From an uncultured Bacteroidales bacterium (GTDB lineage Bacteria > Bacteroidota > Bacteroidia > Bacteroidales > UBA4417): DNA of 23,005 nucleotides. Below the pieces are notes generated by a model. The model saw only the letters and a list, made by a program, of their open reading frames with translations. It was not told the origin of the DNA and searched no databases. The stretch covers positions 1 to 23,005 of the forward strand of contig CALCJE010000001.1 of assembly GCA_937965665.1 (NCBI GenBank), written 5' to 3'. Within the stretch, counting starts at the first letter, position 1; every line of letters starts with the position of its first letter. Positions 1 through 7,798 of this stretch are shown here, one piece after another. The position numbers were made by a program, and so were the translations under genes.

Positions 1-190
1 GCAGAGAGGTTTTTCTTAGCGTTTTAGAGTTTACCTCTTTCCTTTTTTTTCTTAGTGTCTCAGCGTCTTTGCGGTTAACTCTTTCTTTCACCGCGGAGGC
101 GCGAAGGCGCAGAGAGGTTTTCTTAGCGTTTTGGCGATTACCTCTTTCCTTTTTTTTCTTAGCGTCTCAGCGTCTTTGCGGTTAATTCCT
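1..190. repeat. Imperfect two-copy tandem repeat, about 108-bp unit
   Basis: The block starting at base 1 (GCAGAGAGG followed by T-rich sequence and CTTAGCG) recurs from base 109 with few changes, giving two copies of an approximately 107-108 bp unit. Each copy ends in the motif CTTAGYGTCTCAGCGTC followed by TTTGCGGTTAA (51-78 and 158-185). Between them, 91-118 carries a GC-rich stretch (CCGCGGAGGCGCGAAGGCGC) that resembles the reverse complement of the same motif, so the block has partial dyad symmetry. The left copy starts at the window edge, so the array may continue beyond it. No ORF is supported here. Similar repeats recur at 635-663 and 1331-1358. Confidence 0.85.
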
Positions 191-207
191 TTTCAATTAT
201 TCCAGAC

Positions 208-594
208 TCAATAGTTATTCACAAATCTTTTGAATCCCTGTTTGAGCAAAGGCGTATTAAAGTTTATCAGGAACCCTAACCGCTTATCGGCAAGTTTAAG
301 ATACGATATGAGTTGGGCTTCATGAACCGGTAAAATAAAATCTACTGCCTTAATCTCAATAATGATTTTGCTTTCAACCAAAATATCAATCCTGTAATCC
401 TTTCCAATTTCTTCCCCTTTATAAAACAAAGGAACTGCAATTTGTCTTTCAGCCAATATTCCTCTTAACCCCAATTCTTTCCATAAACAATATTCATACA
501 CTGACTCCAATAAACCCGGTCCCATGTTTTTGTGAACTTCAATAGATGCATCAAGTATCTCACCTGAAAGCACATTATATTCTTCTTTATTCAT
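208..594 (-). CDS. GxxExxY family protein (PD-(D/E)XK nuclease-like), intact
   Basis: This 128-residue protein has the full length usual for the GxxExxY family (TIGR04256, related to Pfam PDDEXK_3). The signature is GLLESVY at residues 27-33, within the wider GPGLLESVYE. The nuclease-fold pattern is visible as D70 (in YRIDILVES) followed by E80-I-K82, then a conserved HEAQ at 91-94 and a hydrophobic strand ending in LINF (about 109-112). The ATG at 594 gives the usual family N-terminus. No biochemical function is established for the family, and nuclease activity here is only inferred from the residue pattern. The gene lies between direct copies of a short intergenic repeat (158-185 and 635-663) at the downstream end of the glycan locus. 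A broken homologue lies at the other end (20169-20546). Confidence 0.93.
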   Translation of the reverse strand: MNKEEYNVLSGEILDASIEVHKNMGPGLLESVYEYCLWKELGLRGILAERQIAVPLFYKGEEIGKDYRIDILVESKIIIEIKAVDFILPVHEAQLISYLKLADKRLGFLINFNTPLLKQGFKRFVNNY

Positions 595-634
595 TCTTTA
601 TTTTGCAATTTTCAATATCCTGGTTGAAAATTTT

Positions 635-663
635 CTTTGCGCCTCAGCGTCTTCGCGGTTTAA
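635..663. repeat. Dispersed short repeat between GxxExxY and hisH
   Basis: A copy of the CTTNGCG-YCTCAGCGTC-TTYGCGGTTTAA motif, matching 51-78 and 158-185 with a few substitutions. It sits between the start of the GxxExxY gene and the 3' end of hisH. Confidence 0.75.
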
Positions 664-669
664 CAGTCA

Positions 670-1284
670 TTATATATTATATACAAAGTTTTTCAGCAAC
701 TTTTCCCCAGCCTCATGGCTCTTTTCAGGATGGTATTGTACGCCATAAATGTTCTCTTTTTGTATAGCTGAAACAAACGAGTATTCGTATGCAGTTTCAT
801 TCAACACATCGGTTTCTTTATTGCATTTCAGATGGTACGAATGAACAAAGTAGAAACTTTCACCAGCAATTATTTGATCGAAAAGCAGGCTTGGTTTTTT
901 AAGCAGCACCTGATTCCAACCCATATGAGGCACCTTATATTTCAGTGTGTCCTGAACATTGAAACGGACTACTTCGGCATCAAACCATCCGAATCCGGCA
1001 ACATCACCTTCTTCGCTATGGCCCGCCATCAGCTGCATACCCAGGCATATACCCAGTATAGGTTTCTTTTCTAATAAAACCTCCCGGTTGAGTAAATCCC
1101 AAAGCCCTCTCGATTTTATTTCACGTATTGCATTCCCGAAATGGCCTACCCCCGGCAGAATCAGTTTCTCCGCATTCCTGATTTCTTCCGGATCACAAGT
1201 TATTACTGACCGAACCCCAATGAGGTTGAGCTTGCGCTTAACCGAACCCAGGTTACCCATGCCGTAGTCGATTATTGCTATCAT
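670..1284 (-). CDS. hisH: HisH-type glutamine amidotransferase (imidazole glycerol phosphate synthase glutaminase subunit)
   Basis: This class I glutamine amidotransferase of 204 residues has the normal HisH length. It releases ammonia from glutamine for a partner HisF-type cyclase. The N-terminal IDYGMGN (residues 5-11), LPGVGHFG (43-50), nucleophile loop GICLGMQ with C80, HMGWN (120-124), YFVHSY (145-150) and the H185/E187 pair in YHPEK complete the Cys-His-Glu triad. The ATG at 1284 is at the family position. No hisF or other histidine gene is visible. In glycan loci a HisH/HisF pair commonly feeds ammonia to a WbpG/PseA-type sugar amidotransferase, which would fit here, but neither partner is in the window and hisF might lie beyond base 1. 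A true histidine-pathway role cannot be excluded. It is bracketed by two copies of the dispersed repeat (635-663, 1331-1358). Confidence 0.93.
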   Translation of the reverse strand: MIAIIDYGMGNLGSVKRKLNLIGVRSVITCDPEEIRNAEKLILPGVGHFGNAIREIKSRGLWDLLNREVLLEKKPILGICLGMQLMAGHSEEGDVAGFGWFDAEVVRFNVQDTLKYKVPHMGWNQVLLKKPSLLFDQIIAGESFYFVHSYHLKCNKETDVLNETAYEYSFVSAIQKENIYGVQYHPEKSHEAGEKLLKNFVYNI

Positions 1285-1322
1285 TAACTAATCGGGTTAT
1301 CAGCCGCAGTGTCGCAAAGGCG

Positions 1323-2309
1323 CTAAGATTCTTCGCGTCTCAGCGTCCTGGCGGTTAATTCTTCAGCGCTATTATCTTTGAGGAGTATACTTTTATAAAC
1401 GTCCACAATTTTTCCAGCTATGATTTGATTATCTAAATGCTTTATCTTTTCTCTTCCCTTCGTGCGCTGGCCAAATTGAAGGGCGAGCTTTATTTTTTCA
1501 GCTACATCCTTCGGATCAAAAGAAGTTATATAGCAACCTTCAGTATCCCCGATCACTTCCCGGATATCGCCCACATCGGTAGCTACAATAGGGCAGTTAC
1601 AGGCCATGGCTTCCTTTATGATTTGGGGGGAACCTTCACTGAACGAAGTAAGCAAAAGGAGTTCGGCCCCGTTAAGCAGAAGATTGACCTCCTGTCGCGA
1701 CCTGTTCCGAATTTCTATTAGATGCACATCGCCATTGCCAGCCATCGCTTTTTCGGCCAGCGGATAATTTTTCACACTGTTTTCGAATGCGGAGCTAAAG
1801 AGTACGTAATTATCACTTTCACTAAAACCCAGTTCTCTTCGGGCAAGTGCCTTATCAACCCGCTGGAAAACATCCAAATCAACCCCACAGGGAATTACTT
1901 TACTTGATTTTGACTTGAAAGGCATTTTATTTATAAGCTGCCGGCTTACAAAAATACCTGCGCTGCTAAGTACTGAGGCAACTGCTGAAATCAACCGGTT
2001 AGCTGCAAGGTTTATATCCGATCCATGGAAGGTAACCACCACAGGCACTAATCGCTGGAGGCTGCAAAGCAAGCCAATATGACCTCCATGCGCATGAACC
2101 AGGTTGGGCGAATATTCTTTAATCTTTTCTTTCAGCAAAGCCAGGTTTTTGTCATAGCCCCTGACGCCCTTACCTATTACAAAAAAACATTCATAGGTAA
2201 CAGAAGGCTCCAGCCTGCAAACGGCTTCAACCTGGTCGTAAATAAATGCCTGGTGAATTTTGAAATCAAAACCCGGGGCATTACCACTGCATACAACCAG
2301 AATCTTCAC
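1323..2309 (-). CDS. Glycosyltransferase family 4 protein with repeat-derived C-terminal tail
   Basis: A GT-B fold retaining sugar transferase of 328 residues, expected to add a nucleotide-activated sugar to a lipid-linked glycan at the cytoplasmic membrane face. Residues 95-100 (HGSDIN) are the acceptor-side motif. IPCGVDLDVF (139-148) marks the inter-domain region, and EGSPQIIKE (225-233) is the E-x7-E donor-binding signature of GT4. The start is a GTG at 2309, with AGG about 8 bases upstream; no in-frame ATG gives the expected MKILVV beginning. The last 11 or so residues (LTARTLRREES) are encoded by a dispersed repeat copy at 1331-1358, so the tail is probably not part of the ancestral protein. 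Donor and acceptor cannot be read from sequence. Confidence 0.9.
   Translation of the reverse strand: MKILVVCSGNAPGFDFKIHQAFIYDQVEAVCRLEPSVTYECFFVIGKGVRGYDKNLALLKEKIKEYSPNLVHAHGGHIGLLCSLQRLVPVVVTFHGSDINLAANRLISAVASVLSSAGIFVSRQLINKMPFKSKSSKVIPCGVDLDVFQRVDKALARRELGFSESDNYVLFSSAFENSVKNYPLAEKAMAGNGDVHLIEIRNRSRQEVNLLLNGAELLLLTSFSEGSPQIIKEAMACNCPIVATDVGDIREVIGDTEGCYITSFDPKDVAEKIKLALQFGQRTKGREKIKHLDNQIIAGKIVDVYKSILLKDNSAEELTARTLRREES
1331..1358. repeat. Dispersed short repeat overlapping the 3' end of a glycosyltransferase gene
   Basis: The sequence CTTCGCGTCTCAGCGTCC followed by TGGCGGTTAAT is a copy of the motif at 51-78, 158-185 and 635-663. On the minus strand it is read as the final codons of the GT4 gene. 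The flanking CGCAAAGGCGCTAAG (about 1314-1328) looks like a partial inverted counterpart. Confidence 0.75.
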
Positions 2310-2427
2310 TGAATTACCTGGAGAGTTGAAATGTTAACACGGTTCATTATTATTCAATTTCAGGATTTCGTTGCCAGCATAAATCGCTAAGCCCATGCAC
2401 TGAGCACTATGCACTATACACAAATTA

Positions 2428-3837
2428 TCAAAATCCACCGCCACGTCCGGCCAGTTTAAACCAGTTCCAGCCAATAATTACCAGGCCCATCAGGACCAGG
2501 TACGGAATATAGAATTTCACATTCTTATTATTCATTTGCGTAATGCCATACCCGGCAAGTATCAGCAGGAACGGCACTGCTGGCATATGAAAACGCTCAG
2601 AAAGCGCAAACCCGCTCATTGCCAGGATAACCAGGTAGGAGAGTAGCAGGGCAAGAATCAGAACATGTTCTGTCAGGATTTTCTTCTTGTACAACGTGAA
2701 TAAGGCAATGAGTACAAAAAAGGCATATACATTCCGGGTAAAAATGTTCCCATTAATCATCATGGCATTGGGCTGGTCTTCAATATAAACCAGAGTTGGA
2801 AAAGGGGCAAAAAGCATCATGGGCATAAAAACGGAAGCGGTGCCATACCTTGCCAATGCATTGGCACCTTTGGTTGTAGCATAGTTTTCCATCTGAGTCT
2901 TCTGGTTTGTTCCTTTATCCTTCACATAGCCCTCCACTTCGGTGCGAATCTGACCTGAGATGACAATAGCTGCTGCTATGGCAAACCAGGTTATAAAAAT
3001 TGCTTTCCGGGCGGCACCAATCAGCTTGTCGGACGAAAAAAGCAGGGAGCTGAAAAGAGCAAACCAGGCAGCTGCCGCCAACACCGTACGAAAGAAAAAC
3101 AATGAAGCCCCAAGAAGGATTACAACCAGCAGATTCCATGTTTTAATGGTACGCTGACGCACAAAAAAATCAGCCCGCTCAACAAATGCCAGCAGTAAAA
3201 ATACCATCACAGTTTCTTTGTTATGTAACCCACAATAGTAGATCAGGGTAGGTAAAAGCATGGCTAAAATCGCACTGGTCCTACCGGCAGCTTCCCCAAA
3301 ATTCCGGATGGCTATTTTGTATATAAGCACCACCATCCAGGCGCTCACCACCGCATTCACCAGCCTGGCAACCAGTATGCTTTTTGCAGTGAAAAAATAA
3401 ATCACTGATAACCATAAAGGAAATCCTGAATCAGAAACCCCTTTCAGATACTCTTTAAAGTAATAACTGATGTTCCCTGATTCAAACATATCAACGATCC
3501 ACACAGCCTCATTGTGGTAGCCCCAGGAATCCCGTGCTTCGAATTCGAATGGTCTGTCTGTCATTAAAATGTAGAACAAGTATACAAAAACAACATAAGC
3601 AGCCCTTATCCCAAGCGCAGTGGTGAAAAGTTCTTTTCGGAAAGTAGCATTGGAAAACCCTGCCCATTGGCGGGTAAATAAATTGGAAAAATAAAAAAAT
3701 GACATTACTTCTGCCAACCCGAAAGTGATCCATATAACAGGCAGTCCTCTTCCGGCAAACATAACATAACATGCGGTCAGAACGATCACATATGTAGCTA
3801 TTGCTTTGGCCGTAAAGTATCTGGGGAAATAATTCAA
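2428..3837 (-). CDS. Polytopic membrane protein, probable GT-C (PMT/ArnT-like) glycosyltransferase
   Basis: A protein of 469 residues with about 10-12 hydrophobic segments spread over its length. After the second or third segment comes a loop with EARDSWGYHNEA (about residues 99-110), an acidic residue plus aromatic pattern typical of the first periplasmic loop of GT-C enzymes, where the catalytic acid lies. The later LHNKET (about 203-208) is also a common GT-C loop. Such enzymes use polyprenyl-phosphate sugars on the periplasmic side. The frame opens after a TAA and contains only a TTG (3837) ahead of the first membrane segment. The first in-frame ATG would cut that segment off, so TTG is preferred. 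A Wzy-like polymerase is the main alternative. Confidence 0.65.
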   Translation of the reverse strand: MNYFPRYFTAKAIATYVIVLTACYVMFAGRGLPVIWITFGLAEVMSFFYFSNLFTRQWAGFSNATFRKELFTTALGIRAAYVVFVYLFYILMTDRPFEFEARDSWGYHNEAVWIVDMFESGNISYYFKEYLKGVSDSGFPLWLSVIYFFTAKSILVARLVNAVVSAWMVVLIYKIAIRNFGEAAGRTSAILAMLLPTLIYYCGLHNKETVMVFLLLAFVERADFFVRQRTIKTWNLLVVILLGASLFFFRTVLAAAAWFALFSSLLFSSDKLIGAARKAIFITWFAIAAAIVISGQIRTEVEGYVKDKGTNQKTQMENYATTKGANALARYGTASVFMPMMLFAPFPTLVYIEDQPNAMMINGNIFTRNVYAFFVLIALFTLYKKKILTEHVLILALLLSYLVILAMSGFALSERFHMPAVPFLLILAGYGITQMNNKNVKFYIPYLVLMGLVIIGWNWFKLAGRGGGF

Positions 3838-3888
3838 AGTATTGAAAAAATGGTGTTATAACTTTTAACTACCTGTATTTATTGTTAC

Positions 3889-3896
3889 CAAAAGTA
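3889..3896 (-). promoter_or_regulatory. Candidate Bacteroidota -7 promoter element (TACTTTTG)
   Basis: On the minus strand this reads TACTTTTG, an exact TAnnTTTG match, about 50 bases upstream of the GT-C gene start at 3837 in a 137-bp gap. No good TTTG -33 partner is visible, so it is a weak call. It might allow separate expression of the last genes of the locus. Confidence 0.35.
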
Positions 3897-3974
3897 TGAG
3901 CGTTTTGAGATCTTCGTGTTAAAGCATTGAACCAATTCGGTATGTCAGATCAGGAAAAAAAAGAATTTAACAGG

Positions 3975-5087
3975 TCATGATAAAACTTCCTGGTAAACCT
4001 CGCTTAACCGGTTACAATGGTTTTGTATGCTATAAGTCTGGCGCGCCCAGACTGCATTTGTTACAGCCGATTTCCTGAATTTTTCAGGCTGGTTCACAAA
4101 TGCTGAAAACTTATCAAGCAGATCGTTTTCATCCCCGGTTTTGTATAAGGTTGCATATTGGCCGTTTGCAGTAATTTCTTTCATTACATCCCAATCATTT
4201 ACAAAAACAGGAATCCCTGCAGCCATAGCTTCAACTACGGCAATCCCAAAACTGTCGTGATCGGTAGCATAAATAAAAGCATCAAGTTTCGATAAGAGTA
4301 ACGGAACGTCGGTGCTTGAACCCAGGAACTGAACCTTGCCCATCAAATCATTTATCGTACAAAAGGCAACACAGTTATCATATAATGACGGATTGGCTTC
4401 ATCTTTGCCACCGATAAACAAAAAAGTAAAGTCAACGCCTGCTTTGTGAAGTAACAACAAGAACCGGCAAATCGTCATCTGGTCGCGCACAGGAACAAAA
4501 TTACCAACCATCCCTATCTTCAGGCTACCATTATCTGAATCATATCCGGATTGTTTGGTGTTAACGGATACTTTATCTAATTTATTAAAATTGATTCCGT
4601 TATAAACTTTTAGCTGTTTTGATTTATTGGTTGACGGATAAGCTCTGCGATAATATTGGAGTTGAGAATTACTTACAAAAATATTCACATCGCATAGCCA
4701 CATACTGACCCGTATAATGAGCTTGAAAAGAAAACCGGCCTCAAAATCGTAACCATGAAATGTCTGCACCACTTTTATAGCTAATCCCTTGCTGGCAATG
4801 CTGGCATAAACAGCATCAAGGCTTTGCTGAGCATGGATAACATCCGGCTTTTCGGCCAGGAATAATTTTCGGAGTTTAAGGAGATAGGGCAGGGTATTCC
4901 ATGCCAACCCGGGAGTAAGCCTATACATTACGGCATTTGCAGCATGAAAATCTTTACTGAAAGTCCCCTCGTTTCTATACACGCAGAATGCTTCGAAGGA
5001 GTTACCCGCAGAATGTTTCAATACATCAAGCAGCAAGGTTTCGGTGCCACCACGATTTAAAGTACCCAGTAAAAAGGCAACTTTCAT
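3975..5087 (-). CDS. Glycosyltransferase family 4 protein
   Basis: A GT-B fold transferase of 370 residues. The N-terminal GTLNRGGTETLLL (residues 8-20) is the glycine-rich loop common in GT4 proteins. HGYDFEAG (111-118) and VYNGIN (161-166) follow. The donor motif is D278-SFGIAVV-E286, with aspartate in place of the first glutamate of E-x7-E, a common family variant. Its ATG overlaps the TGA of the preceding GT2 gene by four bases (ATGA at 5084-5087), so the two are very likely translationally coupled. It lacks a membrane segment and should act in the cytoplasm at the membrane. Sugar specificity is unknown. Confidence 0.92.
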   Translation of the reverse strand: MKVAFLLGTLNRGGTETLLLDVLKHSAGNSFEAFCVYRNEGTFSKDFHAANAVMYRLTPGLAWNTLPYLLKLRKLFLAEKPDVIHAQQSLDAVYASIASKGLAIKVVQTFHGYDFEAGFLFKLIIRVSMWLCDVNIFVSNSQLQYYRRAYPSTNKSKQLKVYNGINFNKLDKVSVNTKQSGYDSDNGSLKIGMVGNFVPVRDQMTICRFLLLLHKAGVDFTFLFIGGKDEANPSLYDNCVAFCTINDLMGKVQFLGSSTDVPLLLSKLDAFIYATDHDSFGIAVVEAMAAGIPVFVNDWDVMKEITANGQYATLYKTGDENDLLDKFSAFVNQPEKFRKSAVTNAVWARQTYSIQNHCNRLSEVYQEVLS

Positions 5088-6052
5088 TTTTTGAATTTGA
5101 GTACCAAACGAATCATTTTCTGCTTAATCCCTGATCCCACTATCATAAAATTGTTCCAGATTTTTAATATCCATACAGGAAACGAATATTTTAGTTTATC
5201 TGTTGGCCCGTGTAATTTCCAATCAACTTTTGCAAGTTCCGCCTTGGCAACGAGGTGGTACCTGCTCGAAATGTAATAAGGGAATAGGATATAAAGCCGG
5301 AGTTTATCCAGTAGAAGTTTCAGGTCAGGATTCAACTGTTCTTCATTTTCCAGGTAGCCCAGGTTCCATAACATATGATTTGCAGGCTGGTGCAGCTTAC
5401 CTACTGCCCTGTTTGCCAACATTACATCCTGGTTGTAATTTGCCAGGGGTTTATTCAAAAAGGCAACGGGGTATTTTAAGGCAACCCTCACCCAAAGATC
5501 AAAATCTTCACCTAGTTTCAAAAAAGGCTTAAATCCTTTTTCTGCTTCAAAAATTGACTTCCTGATTACAACTGAACTTGTCCATAAGGGCATACACAAA
5601 TTGCGGGAGTACACCTCAAAATAGTTGATCAGGCCCATTTTAAAAGCAGGTTCAACAGCAACATCGGCATTCCTGCTCACACCGTTTTTAACCAGGCAGT
5701 AGCCACTCCCGAATATCCCTGCTTCAGGGAAGGCATCTATCAGATTTTTCATTTCTGCCAGGTAAGTGGGTTCCCACCAGTCGTCGGCATCCAGGAAAGC
5801 GATAAGGTCATATTTCGCCTGTTTAACTCCATTGTTTCGGGCGGATGAAACACCCATATTTTGCTGGTTGATAATTTGTAACTGGCACGAATGTGGAATA
5901 GAAATCTTTTGAACCTTTTCATAACTATCATCGGTAGAACCATCATTTACAACAATTATCTCATATTCAGTAAAGGTCTGATTAAAAATGGATTGAAGGC
6001 ATTTTTCGATATGTGCCGATTTGTTATATAATGCAACAATAATTGAAAACAT
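5084..6052 (-). CDS. Glycosyltransferase family 2 protein
   Basis: A GT-A fold inverting transferase of 322 residues. The N-terminal SIIVALYNK leads into VVNDGSTDDS (about 34-43), followed by SSARNNG and the metal-binding LDADDWW (about 87-93). Then come W-and-P-rich segments typical of O-antigen GT2 enzymes. I use the ATG at 6052. A TTG two codons upstream (6058) would only add two residues. The C-terminus is basic, with no convincing membrane segment, so it is not an obvious undecaprenyl-phosphate sugar synthase. It lies 7 bases after the DUF268 gene and overlaps the following GT4 gene by four bases. Confidence 0.93.
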   Translation of the reverse strand: MFSIIVALYNKSAHIEKCLQSIFNQTFTEYEIIVVNDGSTDDSYEKVQKISIPHSCQLQIINQQNMGVSSARNNGVKQAKYDLIAFLDADDWWEPTYLAEMKNLIDAFPEAGIFGSGYCLVKNGVSRNADVAVEPAFKMGLINYFEVYSRNLCMPLWTSSVVIRKSIFEAEKGFKPFLKLGEDFDLWVRVALKYPVAFLNKPLANYNQDVMLANRAVGKLHQPANHMLWNLGYLENEEQLNPDLKLLLDKLRLYILFPYYISSRYHLVAKAELAKVDWKLHGPTDKLKYSFPVWILKIWNNFMIVGSGIKQKMIRLVLKFKK

Positions 6053-6059
6053 ACTCAAA

Positions 6060-6824
6060 TTAACAATTTGTGGTCTGCTTCTTTTTCAAAACAAATATTG
6101 CACAACCATGATTACAATTACAATTAGATTGTATAAGGCTATCATTAAGTGTAATATTTTCATGAAACAAGCCATTGTCATCTATATAGGCAAACTTTTG
6201 AATATCAAATTCATTCTGAACCCACTGAATTAGATATTCTAAGCCAAATATCCGGTGTGCATTAAATTCAATACGATTTGGGCCCATTGGAACGGAGAAA
6301 TAGAACGTTCCCTTAGGTTTTAACAGTCTACATATAGCGCTGAATCCTTTCAAATGTCCTTTAGGATCAATTTCATCTCCATAACGGCCCAATCCAAAAT
6401 GTTCAATTGTATGTAAGCAGGAAACGGAATCACAGTAGTTCTCGAATATTGTTGTTTCTTTCATGAAATCTACTCTTCTGAAAGTCACATTTTTGATACT
6501 GTTATCCAATGGCCTGATATCAAAAACCTCAACTTCTCTAAAAACCGCAAGATGAGCTACAAAGCCATCAATTCGTGAGCCAATATCAATATGTTTAATG
6601 GGCTTAGCATTAAAAATTTCGTGAGCAACATATAAATCCTGATGAAAATAGTGCCCACTAGATATTCCACTACTGAGAAATTTATCCTTTGTACATGGAT
6701 AATTATTACTGATCACAAAATCAGAATTATCACCTGTGAGTTTTATAAATTTTTTATAATCAGCAATATACCATCGGGTATATTTGTTTTTTAAAAGTTT
6801 TATGTGTTGTAACATTCGCATCAT
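6060..6824 (-). CDS. DUF268 family, putative SAM-dependent methyltransferase
   Basis: A protein of 254 residues. The motif HTIEHFGLGRYGD (138-150) is diagnostic of DUF268 (Pfam PF03269), a family with a Rossmann-like methyltransferase fold but no settled substrate. The motif I region is HIDIGSRIDG (78-87), followed by an acidic strand end FDIRP (101-105). This resembles SAM binding, and a sugar methylation role would fit the locus (inference). RLLKPKGTFYFSVPMG (about 166-181) is the usual post-motif strand of methyltransferases. Its ATG overlaps the upstream DUF6625 gene's TGA (6821-6824). A divergent paralogue lies at 17916-18665. Confidence 0.85.
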   Translation of the reverse strand: MMRMLQHIKLLKNKYTRWYIADYKKFIKLTGDNSDFVISNNYPCTKDKFLSSGISSGHYFHQDLYVAHEIFNAKPIKHIDIGSRIDGFVAHLAVFREVEVFDIRPLDNSIKNVTFRRVDFMKETTIFENYCDSVSCLHTIEHFGLGRYGDEIDPKGHLKGFSAICRLLKPKGTFYFSVPMGPNRIEFNAHRIFGLEYLIQWVQNEFDIQKFAYIDDNGLFHENITLNDSLIQSNCNCNHGCAIFVLKKKQTTNC

Positions 6825-7759
6825 ATCAAATCGGAATAAAAACCGGCTTTGTTTACAATAATTCTTTTATTACTGTTTATCACTGTGGGTAAATGATAAA
6901 ATTTATCCGTCCAATAATAGTTTTTCCGATATAAATTATGCTTGAAAATCATAAAATGAAGATAGATATATTCTTTATTGGTTTTGTTATTCGTAAGCTC
7001 ACCATTATAATAATACCAAGTATCAGCATCATGTTTACATGTCAATCCATCATCCGAAAGAATAGGTGTTGTATGCTGCTCTTTAAAATACAAACGTCGG
7101 CGACTGGTAAAGAGAAGAAAATTTAAGACTGGCACCAAAGTGTAATAAAACACCCATGCATTTCTCCAGTTTAATAGTCTACGTAAAATTTTAGAGTATA
7201 ATTTATTTATGTATTTTGATTGAGGATACACCAGCCACGAAAAATCAGCCTCGTCCAGTGGAATTGCTTCTACATGCTGTAACTTCGACTGCCAGTCTTT
7301 AATTTTAAAACATAACTCCCTGTAATACCATGTGTTTCTAAGAATTGCCAAATGTCCCGAAACCCGGTCAGCATGACTTGAAAAAACATCGTATTTTTCA
7401 AACATCTTATCAGTATAGAACTTTTTTATATTCCCCCAAATTATATCAACATCTCCAAATCCCCAAAAATCATATTCTGCGATCACATCCTGGTGTATGT
7501 AGCCATAGAAAGGTTTCAACCCACATAATTTATAGGGATCAGCAGGATAAAATTCTATGTTCAGTCTTTCACTTGCAAGCTGACAATAATCATAAAATGA
7601 AGTTTCGATGAAATGCAGATTTGAGGAATAAGTAGCTGGAATTTCACAATCAGTAAAAAAGAACCAGTCTATTTCCTCGTTTTTAGAGCAAGAAAAAAAA
7701 TAAAGATCAATCCAAACCGGCCATTCCCCGAAATAAGGAATTATAATTGCTATTTTCAT
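6821..7759 (-). CDS. DUF6625 family, putative glycosyltransferase
   Basis: A protein of 312 residues starting at the ATG at 7759; a TTG at 7774 would add five residues. IAIIIPYFGEWP at the start, YKLCGLKPFYGYI (about 76-88) and the GFGDVDIIWG segment (about 100-109) match what I know of the DUF6625 family. The DVD resembles the DxD metal site of GT-A enzymes. SGHLAILRN (about 134-142) and DEADF follow. No membrane segment is clear, although 207-217 is hydrophobic. The family is uncharacterised, and its presence between GT11 and DUF268 genes supports a glycan role. Base composition is AT-rich compared with the locus ends. Confidence 0.75.
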   Translation of the reverse strand: MKIAIIIPYFGEWPVWIDLYFFSCSKNEEIDWFFFTDCEIPATYSSNLHFIETSFYDYCQLASERLNIEFYPADPYKLCGLKPFYGYIHQDVIAEYDFWGFGDVDIIWGNIKKFYTDKMFEKYDVFSSHADRVSGHLAILRNTWYYRELCFKIKDWQSKLQHVEAIPLDEADFSWLVYPQSKYINKLYSKILRRLLNWRNAWVFYYTLVPVLNFLLFTSRRRLYFKEQHTTPILSDDGLTCKHDADTWYYYNGELTNNKTNKEYIYLHFMIFKHNLYRKNYYWTDKFYHLPTVINSNKRIIVNKAGFYSDLI

Positions 7760-7798
7760 ACTATTAATGGGCAACCGACTAGCTGTAAAAGCATGGAA

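Noticed and set aside
5203..5532. Plus-strand 109-codon frame
   Set aside because: It lies wholly antisense to the clear GT2 gene at 5084-6052 and shows no family motif; shadow of the real gene. The same applies to plus-strand frames within hisH and the Wzt gene.
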